Shown here piece by piece: positions 1 through 13,600 of a stretch of DNA of 64,000 bases (position 1 is the first letter of the stretch; every line of letters starts with the position of its first letter). This stretch comes from Manihot esculenta (Eukaryota; Streptophyta; Magnoliopsida; Malpighiales; Euphorbiaceae). The notes beneath the pieces are model-generated. The model was not told the DNA's origin and ran no database searches. It was given only the letters and a program-made list of their open reading frames with translations. The translations under genes were made by a program, and so were the position numbers. The stretch covers positions 2,232,611 through 2,296,610 of the forward strand of contig NC_035177.2 in assembly GCF_001659605.2 (NCBI RefSeq), written 5' to 3'.

Positions 1-414
1 TGTCACCTCGATGATGCCCAGATGTGTGAATATTCCTTCTTTAGGTGGCTGTACTGAATAATGAAAAAAATGAATGAGGAAAAAAATCCTGTTTCAGTAC
101 TTTGGTTGTTTGTGATTTCATATACTTGTATCTTCCCCAATCGATCTGTTTAGGTTTATTGTTCATTTGCTTGAAAAGGTGTGCTATGCGGTAGAGTAAC
201 ATAACATGTTTCATAACTCATATATTACATTCATGTGCATTTCTTATTCACACGCACATGCAGACACATACTCTCCTTGCCCTTGAATTCTATTTCATGA
301 TACGATATGATAAATACCTTTAAATGTTTAAAAATTAACATGTTATTTGCAATTGCCTTTTGTTTTAATTTAGCATTTTGCATTTGTTTGGTTGTTCTAA
401 ATTTCTTCATTCAG

Positions 415-3400
415 GAGTCTGAAGAATCACAAATTAAGTGGACCTATGTCTCCTGACATTGGGAAGCTAGAGCACCTGAAGATTTTGTATGTGACTTTAC
501 AATTTATTATTTTCTTATTTGTTGGTTGCATATTAGCTGAATTAGAAGATAAGGTGCCATTTCTCATGCATTTTAATATTTATATGTTGTAGAGCTCTAT
601 ACAACAACAACTTTTATGGAACAATTCCTTCAGAATTGGGAAATTGCACGGAGTTGCAGGGAATGTAAGTATCTCTGATGGCAAAATTATGGTAGTCAAG
701 ACTGAATAATTTGCTGTTCTAGTCTAATGATTTGATGCTTTAGACCTAATATTGTTTTCAGGAAAAAAAAGGCTTTATGAACATCTGAAGTAAATTTCCT
801 CAAGCTTACAGATTGCTCTTCTCTAAACTTGTCTTGGGCTTTTATTTTTTATGGCCTTTTTGGTTTGATAAATTTTGGTGTTTACTTTTAATCCTTCTGC
901 CAAGCATTGTGGCATATAATTCAGTGTCAAAAGGCATTGCATGTGCATTTAAATATTTTTTCTAACGTGAAAATCTTACCTTCTTGTTTTTGTTTCTGTG
1001 ACCTACCCATAAAAGAGTGTCTTTCTCTCTTTTGCCTTTTTGGCTTTTCTTCATAATACATGGCTGTTAATGAGAAGTCCCTAAACTTACGAAAATAAGC
1101 ACTAAATCGAGTTATCACTTGGAAAGAACATTTGAAATAATGCATCTGAGTTTTTAGTTCAATTAAATAAGGATCTGGACTTGTAGAAATAGGGGGAAAA
1201 TCCTTTAGCTAAATTTTAGAGTATATTTGAAATACACCTCGTTGGTGGGTATTTCAACTTCATCATCTAACAAAGTTTCATCCATGTTCATGAACCTAAT
1301 CTACATGTAAAAAACATCAAAGAAGCTAATAAGTCATTTTAGTATCCCTTCATTTCAACTGACTTGTAAATGCACCCTTAGATCCTTTAATTTAAAGTGA
1401 AGGCAACTTGGTCAATTTTTGTGAGATATATATATATACACATATACATATATATTGTGGATAATGCAAATATCAAACCGTTTTCTTAGTTTGTTAGACA
1501 GTCTTTTAGCCCCATTGCTGGCCCTGCATATAATGGACGAACCACAATATTTGTAGTGTACCGCATCAATTTCTTTTCCTTGCAAATTTGTCTTCTAAGA
1601 TAGTGTAATAAGTTAAAAAATGTAGATCAACTTGATAAACATTGTTTGCCTTGTAGAAAATGAAGTTAGTTTTTCTTTTTAATTTTGAGTGGGCACCCTT
1701 TATTCCATCTTAGATGGTTAATCTATATCTTATTTACATTTTTTTCTTTTAAATGGTTGCAAAGTGAATTGTAAATATGTCTTCTACAGATACTTGCAGG
1801 GTAACTACTTAAGTGGCCTAATTCCAGGGGAACTAGGAAACTTGTCAGAGCTTCAATATTTGTGAGTTCTTTCCTTATGACAAATTTTATTATTTAGCAA
1901 TGCTGATAATTCAACTTAAATATGTGATGCTTTTTATTTTGCAAGTTTTCATGGAGTTCTTTTTTTTCCAGAGATGAGATTATCATGTTTATCTTTCAAT
2001 TAATGATGCAATTTGTTTTCTTTTTTTTTGTAAATAATTATTTTTCCTATTATAACAAGAATGAAATATATTATTTTTGTCCATAGTTTGTGTGTCACTT
2101 TTAATCCTCCATCTCTTCAAATATCGAAAACAGAGATGGGTTGAATGGGCCTAACCCTAACCTTTCACCGAGTACTATAATATTAACCTGTCAGAGAACT
2201 TGGTTTGCTGGATCAGATGTGCCTCTTAACCAACGTCACCTGTCTGTGGCCTATATTCCTGTTCAATCCTTCTCTGACCTGATTAATTTTCCTATTTTAA
2301 TCTGAGGGAGAATATTGTTTGTAAGTGCTAAACTTTAGGAACTGCAAGTCTTATAGTTAAAGTAAAAGTTGTGATCTAGTTCCTTTCTTGTGCTTTTATG
2401 GGATATGATGGGATTGAAGTAGGTTTGGTTCTTGTATTTTGTCTAGACAGAAATGAAGTACTATCATGATTGTTTTAACTCATAAGTCACGAGTTTCATC
2501 CTGGTGGAAGATAGCAAGGAAGTCAAGCTTCTTGGTTTATGCCAATTTACTTCTGTCTGTTTCTATGGAGTGATGTAAAATAAATTCATGTCTCATATCA
2601 GCAGATATTATTAATGGCATAGAAAATTAATAGTAGAAAAAAAATTCTACTGTGGTTGAGTTATTTGTTAGCATGATCAAAGATCTGAAGAATATTAGCT
2701 GACATGGTGCACTTACTAATTTTCCATGAATGCCAAATAAGGATTTCAGATTCCATGATAATATTCCCAAGTGAGAGAAAAATTATTTCATTATTCGATC
2801 TTGATTTGGCTATCCAAATTAATAAATTTGTCATATATTGGTGGTTGATGAAACTCATTGGCATTCTGCTCACTGATTCTGTAGGGATATCTCAAGCAAC
2901 TCTCTTAGTGGGTCAATCCCATCATCTATTGGGAAGTTAAACAAACTCATTACTTTGTAAGTATCTTTGTTTACTTCTTGTGAGTTTTTCTAATAAAAAA
3001 AATTGGCATTATCAAGTGTTACTTCAAATCTGATGTTTATTAATATGATCTTGGTGCATTTCGGAAGCAATGTATCAAACAATTTTCTTGTTGGACCAAT
3101 TCCATCTGATGGTGTGCTCAGCAACTTTACAGGAAGCTCGTAAGTCCAACCTTTCATGTTTAATGAATTCTTGGTTGTTTAGTTTGTGGTGATCTAATAA
3201 CCTTGAGGTGCATTATATAAGCAGTACACTTTGTTGAGATTTTAGCTTTGCTATTGTAGTAATTTTACCCCATAACATAAGTAAAAAAGAGATCCTTTGC
3301 TAATAAATGTAAACTTTTATAGTTTTGCTGGGAATCGTGGTTTGTGCGGGACGCAGATCAATATGAATTGCAAAGATGAAAGTGGACCTTCAACTCCACA

Positions 3401-6400
3401 ATCTCCTCCATCAGGTGAATTTGCAAGCATGATAATCTTCAAAAAATATATGTAGTTCACATAGGCAGCTCAATTTGCCAGGTTATAATTTCCACAGATC
3501 TGGATATTTGCATCATCCACTTTTAGAATGCTGAATGAAAACATAGGCATACAAGTATAAAATGGCTCTTGACATGAACTTAACTATGTGGAGCTAAAGT
3601 CTGACTCTTTGGAGTTTCTGAAGTCTCCTTAAAACATAAAAATTTGCATCTCAGAAAGAATATTGCGCATGTTACCTAGTCTTTTACACATTATCTTAGC
3701 GGTTTAGATTAATAAAAATTGCAAAATTTTTAGCTCAAGATCAAGGTGGAAAGAAGAAATACTCAGGAGTGTTTATTAGTGCTTCTGCAACAATTGGTGC
3801 CCTCCTTCTGGTGGCACTTATGTGTTTCTGGGGTTGCTTTCTTTATAAGAAGTTCGGTAAAAGTGAAAGTGATGGCATTGCGATGGATGTCAGTGGAGGT
3901 ACTATTCTTAACTACTGGAAATATCTTTGTGATCTCTCTCTCTGTCTTTCTCCCACATTTACATGTATGCATTTTAAGTTCCTAAAACTCAACCATTTCA
4001 ATTTTTTTAATCTTGTTGCTTCAGGTGCTTCGATTGTAATGTTTCATGGGGACTTGCCATACTCATCAAAGGACATAATTAGGAAATTAGAAAACTTAAA
4101 TGAGGAGCATATCATAGGCTGTGGGGGCTTTGGAACAGTGTACAAGCTTGCTATGGATGATGGCAATGAATTTGCCTTGAAAAGAATTTTAAAGATGAAT
4201 GAGGGCTTTGATCGATTCTTTGAGAGGGAGCTTGAGATTCTGGGAAGCATAAAACATCGGTACTTGGTGAACTTGCGAGGTTATTGCAATTCTCCTACCT
4301 CAAAATTGTTAATATATGATTTCCTCGCTGGTGGTAGTCTTGATGAAGCGCTGCATGGTAAGTATTGGAATTCATGAACTGCATTTATGTGCCTTTTATC
4401 TGTTCCTATGCTCATAAGTATGTTAGCTCTCTTAACTTGACATAACCTTGACTGGATCTGGCAAAGGGGTATGTGGTAATTATTATGACAATTAGAAGAG
4501 TGATGTTATCTTGGGAGACAAGATCAGAATCCTGCTTGATGCTTTATGAATTTTTATTTGATTTACTCTTTTCTGTTACATTTTCTTATATTGAAATTTA
4601 ATTCATTTGCATGATGCTTAGATTATTTCATGTAATTATGATTTATGAACTCTCATGCCCTGGGGTTATCATGTCTCTTCCTATGGCTGCTGTTGTCTCT
4701 GGAAAGAGCATAGCTTAGTGATTCACCAACAAAATTGTAGAATTTCAACTGTTTGTGTTTCTGTGTTGCTTCCTTGTTCACAAACTGTAGAAGTTCTCTT
4801 AGGATTTGATGTTGGTGACCTTTTTCAATTAGGATTTTATGCTCTATATTGGTCTGTAACACTCATTTTACAGGCATATTTCATCTGTTAATGCGACAGC
4901 TTGCTGCTAATAATTTTTCCTAGTTGTGTAACTAGAAAATCAGACCTTCTGTTGATCTCTGATACCTTTCTTCTCTCCTTTTCATTTTTCTTCTGTTAAA
5001 TCTACAACCAAATTTAGGATTAGGATTACTATCTACTCGGTTACTGTTCCTTTGACATTTGTGCTGATCAGCATCTCTATCCATCTTGATTGGAAAAGAA
5101 AAAGAAATGGCATTACTGAAATTCTTAGGCACATTCTGTCCTTGGCATTGGCTAATGTGTGACAGCTTCCATGCAGTGTTGCACCTTCGACGTTGTGTGG
5201 CTCTCGAATAAGGGCTTGTGACAGCCTACTCATGGAAATACTGCCAGGGCAATTTTTAGCTAAATAGCTTTAGCATTATTTGCATTGGCTGTTCTCTGCT
5301 CTTATGGTTTGTTTCTACATTGAGCCCTATAAACTATGAAACAAACCAGATGTTTAATGATTTGATTTGTTCGGTCATCCTCATCCCATTTGATGCTTTG
5401 CCATTTATTTGATTCCATGTGCTCAGATGATAATGATGTGATTGTGATATGAGTCCTCGGGTTTGCTGTTGCTAGTATAATTTTTGTTGTGGAGCATGAA
5501 AGAGTATTATTGCCTTGTGACACTTATGACTTACGGTGATCAAGATCTCAGTAGATTGGAAAAAAAAAGTTGGAAATATTGAAATTCTTGGGAACGGTCT
5601 GCCCTAGGCATTGTCTGATTGATTGAAGGTGTGGATTAGGTTTGAAGTAGCTTTTAGGTTTTTGTCTTGGCTATAACTTTTCCCTTTGACTTGGACAATT
5701 TGCCCCATCTTTAAATTTGCTTAATAAAAAAATGGGGAAAAAAAAGTGGGATGAACCTTTGTGAGGCGTTTTGCAGAAAGATCTGATCAACTGGACTGGG
5801 ATGCACGTCTGAACATCATTATGGGAGCAGCAAAAGGACTGGCCTACCTGCATCATGATTGTTCCCCTAGGATCATACACCGTGATATAAAGTCAAGCAA
5901 TATTTTGCTTGATGCCAATTTAGAGGCTCGTGTATCTGACTTTGGACTTGCCAAATTGTTAGAGGATGAAGAGTCACACATTACAACCATTGTTGCAGGA
6001 ACATTTGGTTATCTAGCTCCTGGTAAGTGAGTTTTTTACTATTGAAGTATTTTGTTCTTACTTGATCCAAATTCTTGGGATGAACTTTTTTTTTTATTTT
6101 TTATTTTGTTGTTAACAGTGAACTCATAAAAATTTGGTTTTGGTAATAAATTTGGTAATTGATATATATCTCATAATTCTTTGGAAGGCATAATACTTTC
6201 ATGAGCTGTTCCTAATGCTATTACGCTTGACAGTTGAACAGTGATTAAAAGGTTCAATGTAAAGATGAAGAATTCCTCTCTATCTGCTAATCTCTTTAGC
6301 CTATGCCCTATAACCTACGCGGATAACAAGGGGTCTGATTGTTCTTGTGCTGGCCAATTGTGTTATGCCAATTTGAAATACTATACATTTATTTCATGTA

Positions 6401-9393
6401 AACCTTCAAACATAATACATTCCGAGTTTGTTACACTTCATTTGCAGAGTACATGCAAAGTGGTAGAGCAACTGAAAAGACAGATGTTTATAGTTTTGGG
6501 GTCTTGGTTCTTGAAGTATTAAGTGGAAAGCGACCCACAGATGCATCATTCATTGAGAAGGGCCTTAACATTGTTGGTTGGGTAGGTCTTCTTTCCTGTA
6601 CATGTTAAAATTCTGGTTTTGGTTTAAACAAATTTCCCTTTTGTTTTCCAGCATTTACTATAATTGAGATGGTTGGTTTATAGATATCAAGGAAATCTGA
6701 CCCATTATTAAAAGAATTCCAGCATCAGTGAACAGAAAAATATCAGAATTCTTTAACATAGTACTTGTGCATGCTTATATTGTTCTGCAGTGTATATTGT
6801 GTTAATTACACAGTTGATTCATGAGGAACAGTTCAAAGGCTGCTAACAGTTATGCATAATATTTAGAATATAAGATTAAGTTCATTAGCCTAACGAGGAG
6901 CTAAATCTTAAAATAAAATCCAATTTTGATAATTTTTTTGGTAACATTTCACTGCAGTACTATTGCATAACGTACAGAATATAATATTAAGTGTCATTAG
7001 CCTAACAATGAGCTAAATCTTAAAATACAATTCAATGTTGATAATTTTTAGGGATAATGGCGAAAAAAACCCTGAACTATTCGTGTTTTAACATTTATAC
7101 TTCAAACTATAAAAGTTAGCTAATATACCTTAAACTAACCACCTAAATTTATTTATATCCTACCGTTAAATTTGACCGTTAAATTTAATGAAAATGGCAT
7201 GTCTTTATTCCAGTCAGTATTAAAAATTAATATTTTAATATAATCCAAATATATAATTTTCAAAAAAAATTGTAAACTTTATCAATTTTAACAATCATAC
7301 CTTCAACTTTTTTTTTAACGAATATACTCCAAATCAGTTTTTGATTTGTTTAATTTTTAATTTTGATTCAATTTACTTATAATTTTGGATGAGTCAATAA
7401 TTCATATTTTAATCTTTTTTTGCGTAATTATCAGTTATAAGTATTGTGCTAATAATACTAATAGTAAATCAAGAATCACAATTCTCCCTATCTGAAAATT
7501 AATTATATTTGTTATATTTATTTCAATAGAGTTGAAAGTCAATAATCGGTAAAAATGGCAAAGTAAATTTAATTTATGACTATATTTTATATTTTATATT
7601 ATGAATTTATCCATTTTAAATTTATTAAATTGATTATTGACTTTTAGTCTAGTCAAAATAAATATAATAAATATAATTAATTTCTTAAGTTGAGAGAATT
7701 GTGATTATTTATTTATTAGAGTTAATATTATCACATCACTTATGACTTATAACTACGTAAAAAAATTGAATGCACTTGTCGATGCAATAAAAAGGTTGAA
7801 AAATGAGTTATTGGGTCTTAAAATATGTCGTTTGAAATTATAAATAAATCGAATCAAAATTAAAAATCAAACAAAATTGAAATATTGATTTGGGGTATAT
7901 TTGTTAAAAAGAAATTTTAGGATATAATGTTGAAATTGATAAAGTTTGGAGTTTTTTCAACAATTACTAGTTGAATTAAAATATTAATTTTTGATGCTGA
8001 TTAGGATGATTATGTGGCATTTCTGTTAGATTTAACCGTTAAGTTTAACAGGAGGGTATAAATAAATTTATGTGGTTAGTTTAGGGGATATTAGTTAACT
8101 TTTTATAGTTTGAGATACATTTGTTAAAACACGAATATTTCAGAGTGTCTTCTAAATTTCAATGCAATAAGCATGCGTACTGTACAAAATATAAGATTAA
8201 ATGCCATTATCCTAAGAATGAGCTAAACCATAAAATGTAATTTTGATAATCTTTGAAAGTATTTTGTCTTCTAAAACTTCAATGCAATAGGTAAGTATAA
8301 TTTTTGAATATAAGAGTTGTTAAGAAAATGGACCTAGGCCTGACTAAACCTCTAAAGCTAGCTTGAGGTGGGAAGATTGCCCGTCTTTATAAGAGACTCA
8401 TTACCCACATATCTAAGTGATGTAGGATAGTTAACAAGATTAATGCCATTAGATTAACAATGAGATGTATCTCAAAGTATAATCCACTTTTGATAATTTC
8501 AATGCCATAAGCTTACATTTTTAATGCATTCCCACTCTTTGGGATCAATTCCTTTGTTTCTATGAACAATTCCTTTCATGTCGTAGCTTGAACAATCTAC
8601 TTCCATGATTGATTATAGTTACAGTAGAAGCACAACAAATTTCTAGGGGAACTGTGGGTCCAATAATGGTTAGTATTTTCTGAGAACATCTGAAATAATG
8701 GGCCTGTATCCTCTTGTTATGTCTTCAAATGCTTGCCTTTAGGGTTGCAAGTCTACTAGTTGGTTTGGTGAACTTACAAACAGCCTCGTTATACACTTGA
8801 ATTATTAGATAAAAAATTTTAGCTTTATTGGGTGTGTGCCTGCACGAAGGCTCCATTATTCATTGTGGCATTTAACAAATATGAGCCCAAGTCGAATTCA
8901 ACCTTGAGTTTAACAACTATGAGCCCAAGTTGAATTCAACCTTGATTGAGGAGAACCAAGCTGAGTCTGAACACTGAAAAATTCAAAATCAGCTTAGTTC
9001 ATGTATTCCTCTAGACTTTGGCTTCATGCTGTTTCTAATTTCATAAAAATGACTTTTCAAGCAAGATTTTGAGTGAACAGCCTGTGTTCACTTGAAATGC
9101 TGACGCCATGCAAAGTATACTGTGGATGCCATTTTTTATTCATCCATTTTCCTTTCCTGCAGTTAAATTTTTTGGTCACGGAGAACAGGCAACGAGATAT
9201 TGTTGATCCCAATTGTGAGGGTGTGCAGATAGAAAGCCTTGATGCGCTGCTTTCAATTGCCACTCAATGTGTCTCTTCAAGCCCAGAGGAACGACCCACC
9301 ATGCACAGGGTGGTTCAGTTACTTGAGTCTGAAGTCATGACACCATGCCCAAGTGACTTCTATGATTCATCTGGTGATAATGACACATGTTGA
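415..9393 (+). CDS. FEI1: FEI1-like leucine-rich-repeat receptor kinase, 3' portion (5' end off window)
   Basis: Eleven exons are visible: 415-486, 593-664, 1790-1861, 2885-2956, 3068-3139, 3323-3414, 3734-3898, 4025-4357, 5777-6022, 6448-6581 and 9163-9393. All have GT-AG borders and compatible phases, giving 519 residues plus a stop. The first five exons are exactly 72 nt, one LRR each. Then come a short juxtamembrane exon, a transmembrane segment ([20 protein letters not shown]) and a kinase domain with [30 protein letters not shown] and APEY. The catalytic Lys, HRD Asp and DFG Asp are present, so the kinase looks competent. Arabidopsis FEI1/FEI2 are plasma-membrane LRR kinases acting in cell-wall synthesis and anisotropic root growth (family knowledge). 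The signal peptide and N-terminal LRR cap, about 70 residues, lie left of the window. FEI1 rather than FEI2 is inferred from the neighbouring genes. Confidence 0.93.
6582..9162 (+). other. Long last intron of FEI1-like gene, enlarged by repeats
   Basis: This 2581-bp intron separates the kinase exon ending at 6581 from the final coding exon. It holds about four diverged copies of a motif of roughly 85-90 bp, near 6855-6945, 6960-7050, 8165-8250 and 8440-8510. Each has an AATATAAGATTAA-like start, a CCTAACAATGAGCTAAA-like core and a TTTTGATAATT-like end. A TIR element is inserted among them. No coding exon was recognised. Confidence 0.7.
7051..8145. mobile_element. Non-autonomous TIR element (MULE-like) in FEI1 intron
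   Basis: The left end, starting GGGATAATGGCGAAAAAA, and the right end near 8145 are reverse complements over about 130 bp. Shared blocks include TATTCGTGTTTTAACA, AACTATAAAA and CTAAACTAACCAC. The 0.8-kb core is AT-rich and has no ORF. The outermost 25 bp or so of the right TIR is missing, judged by comparison with the left TIR and with the flanking repeat copy at 8247-8282. No clean target duplication can be read. MULE assignment rests on the long TIR and terminal GGG and is inference. Confidence 0.6.
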
Positions 9394-10663
9394 GTTTTAT
9401 TAAAGGAATGTGCAAAAGCAAGTGGAGGGAGCTTAGAATCTGCGGCAGTTTTGTATCTTGATTTTATTCGTTCATTCTTTCTGCAGATTTATGACAACTT
9501 AAAAAAGGCAACACCACTTCATTTGTCTGTTAGACCTTTAGCAACTGATTAATCAGCCAGTGGAATTTTCCTCTGTTAGGATCTGCACGTTTTGCAATGG
9601 ATGTATGGGGAGTGTTCAAATGGATCGTTATTTCCTCTTCGGACGGGTAGTTTGATCTCCATACTTTTGTCTTTTCATCCCTTTCTTATTCTTTTTCCTT
9701 TGCTTGTTTTTGGTTGTAATCACTTTTAGCATTTGTCTCTCAAATTAAGTGTATATGCAATTTGTGTAAATTGAGAATTATCTCGTCTTTGCCAAGGACT
9801 TTTTTTCTATGATTCACCTTTTTTGTAAAATATGTTAATTGCAATAATTAGTGTCTTTGCTTCAGTTGTTTGGAGTGGTTCTTGTATCTTCAAAATCAAC
9901 TCATCTACTTGTTGCCTATTGTAAACATCAACATATTTGCAAGAATGTTTATGTTTTCAATGTCTTACAAGTTGAAAAATATTATTTATTATTGTAAATG
10001 ACACTCTTAAAAGAGTCGTCCTGGTTAGGGGATCCGAACGGGATCAGTTCGGATCAAAATGGAATCAATCGTCGGTTCAAAATGGTATCAATCGTCGGTT
10101 CGGTTTCAGTTCAAAATGGTTTCGGTTCAAAATGGAATCAATCGTAACAGGCAAAAATCACTTGGACCAAAAATTGGCCTAATCTGTATTTCTATACAAG
10201 AAACGTCAAAATATTTTTAGCCATTAAAATTAATTGGCTAAGAGGTTAAATAACATTTTCTATTCTTATAGCATAACAATATGTCTTTCTTTTAGAGTTT
10301 GAACAGCTAAGGAGATCACAAGTTAATTTCTTCAATGGGATTTTGAGAAAATGAAAGTAATTTTATCATTCATGAAATGATTGTTTATGTTCCGAGTTTT
10401 TCTCTACTTTCATGCCTTCATTTTTAAATTCACAAACAAGTATTTAAAAGATGCTAAGGAAAACAAATTATTTCAGAAATTAAACATTTTCACTATAGAA
10501 AGTAAAGTCACTTGATCACTTGTATTTTTACATGAAGATCACCCAAGAAAGTATCTACACCATGTGCCAACATGTATAAACCAAACCTTCGTAACCTCAT
10601 ATTTGCATCGTGGAAGTTGCTTCCATGACCAGAAATGGACGACATATACAACTTTATGCAGAT
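9394..10663. other. Convergent intergenic region between FEI1-like and solute-binding-protein genes
   Basis: This holds the presumed 3' UTRs of both genes. Around 10025-10150 there is a small GC-richer array of imperfect repeats built from GGTTCAAAATGG and AATCAATCGTC. No ORF or RNA gene was recognised. Confidence 0.5.
10030..10150. repeat. Short tandem array of a GGTTCAAAATGG-type unit
   Basis: The pieces GGATCAAAATGGAATCAATC, GGTTCAAAATGGTATCAATC and GGTTCAAAATGGAATCAATC recur within 120 bp with variable spacing. The local composition differs from the AT-rich flanks. The origin is unknown; a repeat-element remnant is likely. Confidence 0.5.
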
Positions 10664-13600
10664 TCATGTTACCTTTGAATGCGGGTTTAACCCAAAAAAT
10701 TGAATCTTCGATGAGATGTAATGATATAGTTTATGGATAAAACTAGGACCACGCTTCTGCATACCGGCTAGCAGCCACTTGTACTCTGACAATGTAGCAT
10801 CGCACAATGGCTCCAAGAATTCACACCTGGTCAAAATTTCAGGTGGTGGTACACCAGCTATAAGATTTGTGTCCAGTTTTGGCCTACCTTTGTTGAGCCC
10901 TCTAGGGATATCAACTGGAGTGCTTTCAAGGGCAGATGGAGTTGCTCCAGCAACTACCTCTTGTTTGAAAGGTAGTGCTCTTGCAGCTTGCAAGCAGAAC
11001 TCTATCCACTGATGAATTAATGGAGATGGTCCTCTGACTCGCCCCCCAATCTTATTTGTTTCAAGTCTTGAAGCGGCAGGGATTGCCTGCACAAAGAATA
11101 AAACTTATCATCTAGGCATACTCTATGAATTGCAACTTAGTGTTGGTTCCAATTCAGGATAGAAGAAGGGTTCAACTTCAAGGTGTATATGAATTTTGGA
11201 TAGTATGAGAGGGCATTATATTTAGATAAATCAGGATGATATACCCAGAGATCGGCCCATAAACTAGCTCCGGACTTGGGGACTACAACTGCAACATTAG
11301 ACATCCGCTTGGCAACAGGAAGAACATCACTACTCCAACCAACAGCAACCCATACATCTCCCACTGCAAATGCTTTCAGGTAGTGTGTGCTATCAAATAA
11401 CCGGACCTATATATAACCAATGAAAATGGAAATTATAACAGCATTCCTCTGAACATCCAACATTTATAATAACAACAAATTCAGGGTTTTATAACACTTG
11501 ATTCATGACAAGCTGCACGTTTCCACAGAGGCATCACAAGGTACCAGCATATGAGAAGGAATTTATAAGGTTAGCAAGACGTTTGCAAGCTTGTTCACGG
11601 GGACACCCTTTGTGGTTCTTACAGATCATTGTAGTTTGAAGTATTTACTTAAGCGAAGGGTATTAAATTTCTACAGCAGCACTGGGTAAGTGGTCAGGAT
11701 ATGAATTTCTGGTGGAATATGGCACCGGAAAATAGAACACTCTTTCAAATGTTGTATCCACTGAGATGAAAATATGGAGTTATTGCAGTAGTTTCTATAC
11801 TACAATTGGATTGTTTGATGAGATCAGTGCTGAAATAGTGTCCTCATCAATGTAGTGATTTGAGAAGACTTTGTCGTATCCAGCACTGATAGAAAACAAA
11901 TTTATATACCATTATTCCCATGATACACCCCCCCTCCCCCAGGTTTAGTTTATATATTGTTATCCAGTTTAGTATAGAGCATAATTATAGGAATTTATAT
12001 TCCTAATTAGCTAGCATACTCAGGAATAGAATAACTGTAGTAAATCTGTACATAGTCATACTCAGGAATAGGAATTTTTTTTTATTTTGGTCATTTTGTT
12101 ACAATCTATTTTCTTTTGGGGGTTTAAAGACTTGATCCTTCTGTTCCCCTTTTTTTTTTAAAAAAAAAATCTAAATCTGAATATTTTTGTACTTCTATCA
12201 TTGACCGAGGAAATTGTTTTGTGTCTAGTTGTTTTATATGTACATCTATTTAACCTGGTTTTAGCTGTCAATAGAATGAATTCAAATGTTAAAACAAAAC
12301 AGAAAAAAGGAAAAAAAAAATCACATATCGACTTATGGTTTTAACCCTAAGTCCCAAACACAGTATGCTAGTTTCAGAGTTAGGGCTCAACATCTACTGC
12401 AATAAAGGCCAAGACGATGCAAAAAGAATCAAGATCCAATTGGTCACAAAATTGTGGAAATGAAAATTCCAGCAACTATTTCTCCAATCCAATGAAAAGA
12501 TCCCCAAATCTTTTGTCTTCCAAAAAATGAAATTATGAAATTATGTGAGTCCTATGTTCGATTACAAAGGGAAAAATGGAATAACCTTTGAAATAAATTT
12601 TCCAGGGACTCATAAGCAGGTGGCATCGAGTACATGTCCAGCCTTCACGTGCCTTCAATATGCCATAAGGCATTCTTTAAGAAGCCTTGTGTGAAAGAGA
12701 AAGGAATAACCATAATAATCTGAACCCAACTAATCACCAAATTCTTAAGAAGACCCTCATCAGATTTTAGCTATGAAACCTCCAACTACTTGCTTGTTTC
12801 TATACTCAACTCATGGAAAATTCAAAAATGCTACTTAATATAAACCGATAGCTGAACAAAAATTTCCCCTTTTTTGATGTTCAATTCAATCCTTGGAGTT
12901 GCCATACTAGCTGGAAATGCATTACACCACCTATTTTTATTCAGAAAAGGAAGCATGAAATGCAATAATCAAACAAAATACCTGTTTTTCAAGCAATGCA
13001 AGATTTTTTTGGACCGAGTTTCTCCCACCGGTAACTTCCAATTCAATGTTCTTAGTGTTGTATGATGCTCCCATATACTTCAAAACTGCACCAACCACCT
13101 CTCTGGGAGAATCAACCATAGAAATCCTCCCTGTGAGCTTAGGCTGCCACAGATCTGCCCAATCCTGCAATAGTGGCTGGTGGTTATCTTAACTGGAAAT
13201 TTTGCATGCCAGATGCAATTCTTAATGAACTATTTATAGAACCATAAAGTAAATTTTATAAAAACCAAAACATGCCAACATGTCTAACTACTTCCTCTGT
13301 CCCAAATAGTCTGTCCCTCTAAGGTATCAACAGTTGAAATAGACATATACTTGCCACATTCAAGTTCCAGTTAATTGTGAAAGTGCCTATGGTTCCTTAA
13401 CTACCTTATCTTTTCCATTTCATTTACAATCAAGGGTAATAAAGTTCATAAACTGAGGATGTGTTTAAAATTAGTACTGGAAAAACAACTAGGTGAAGAC
13501 ATCCGAAATGTAATGTAACAAACAAATTGGGAAGAAATAAGAACTTCATAATAACACATGTTTCCACCAGTTCACCCGATAGCATGCATATGCACGGGAC

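Noticed and set aside
4655..4891. 78-residue open frame inside a FEI1 intron
   Set aside because: It lies between clear kinase exons with in-phase splice sites and shows no family resemblance.
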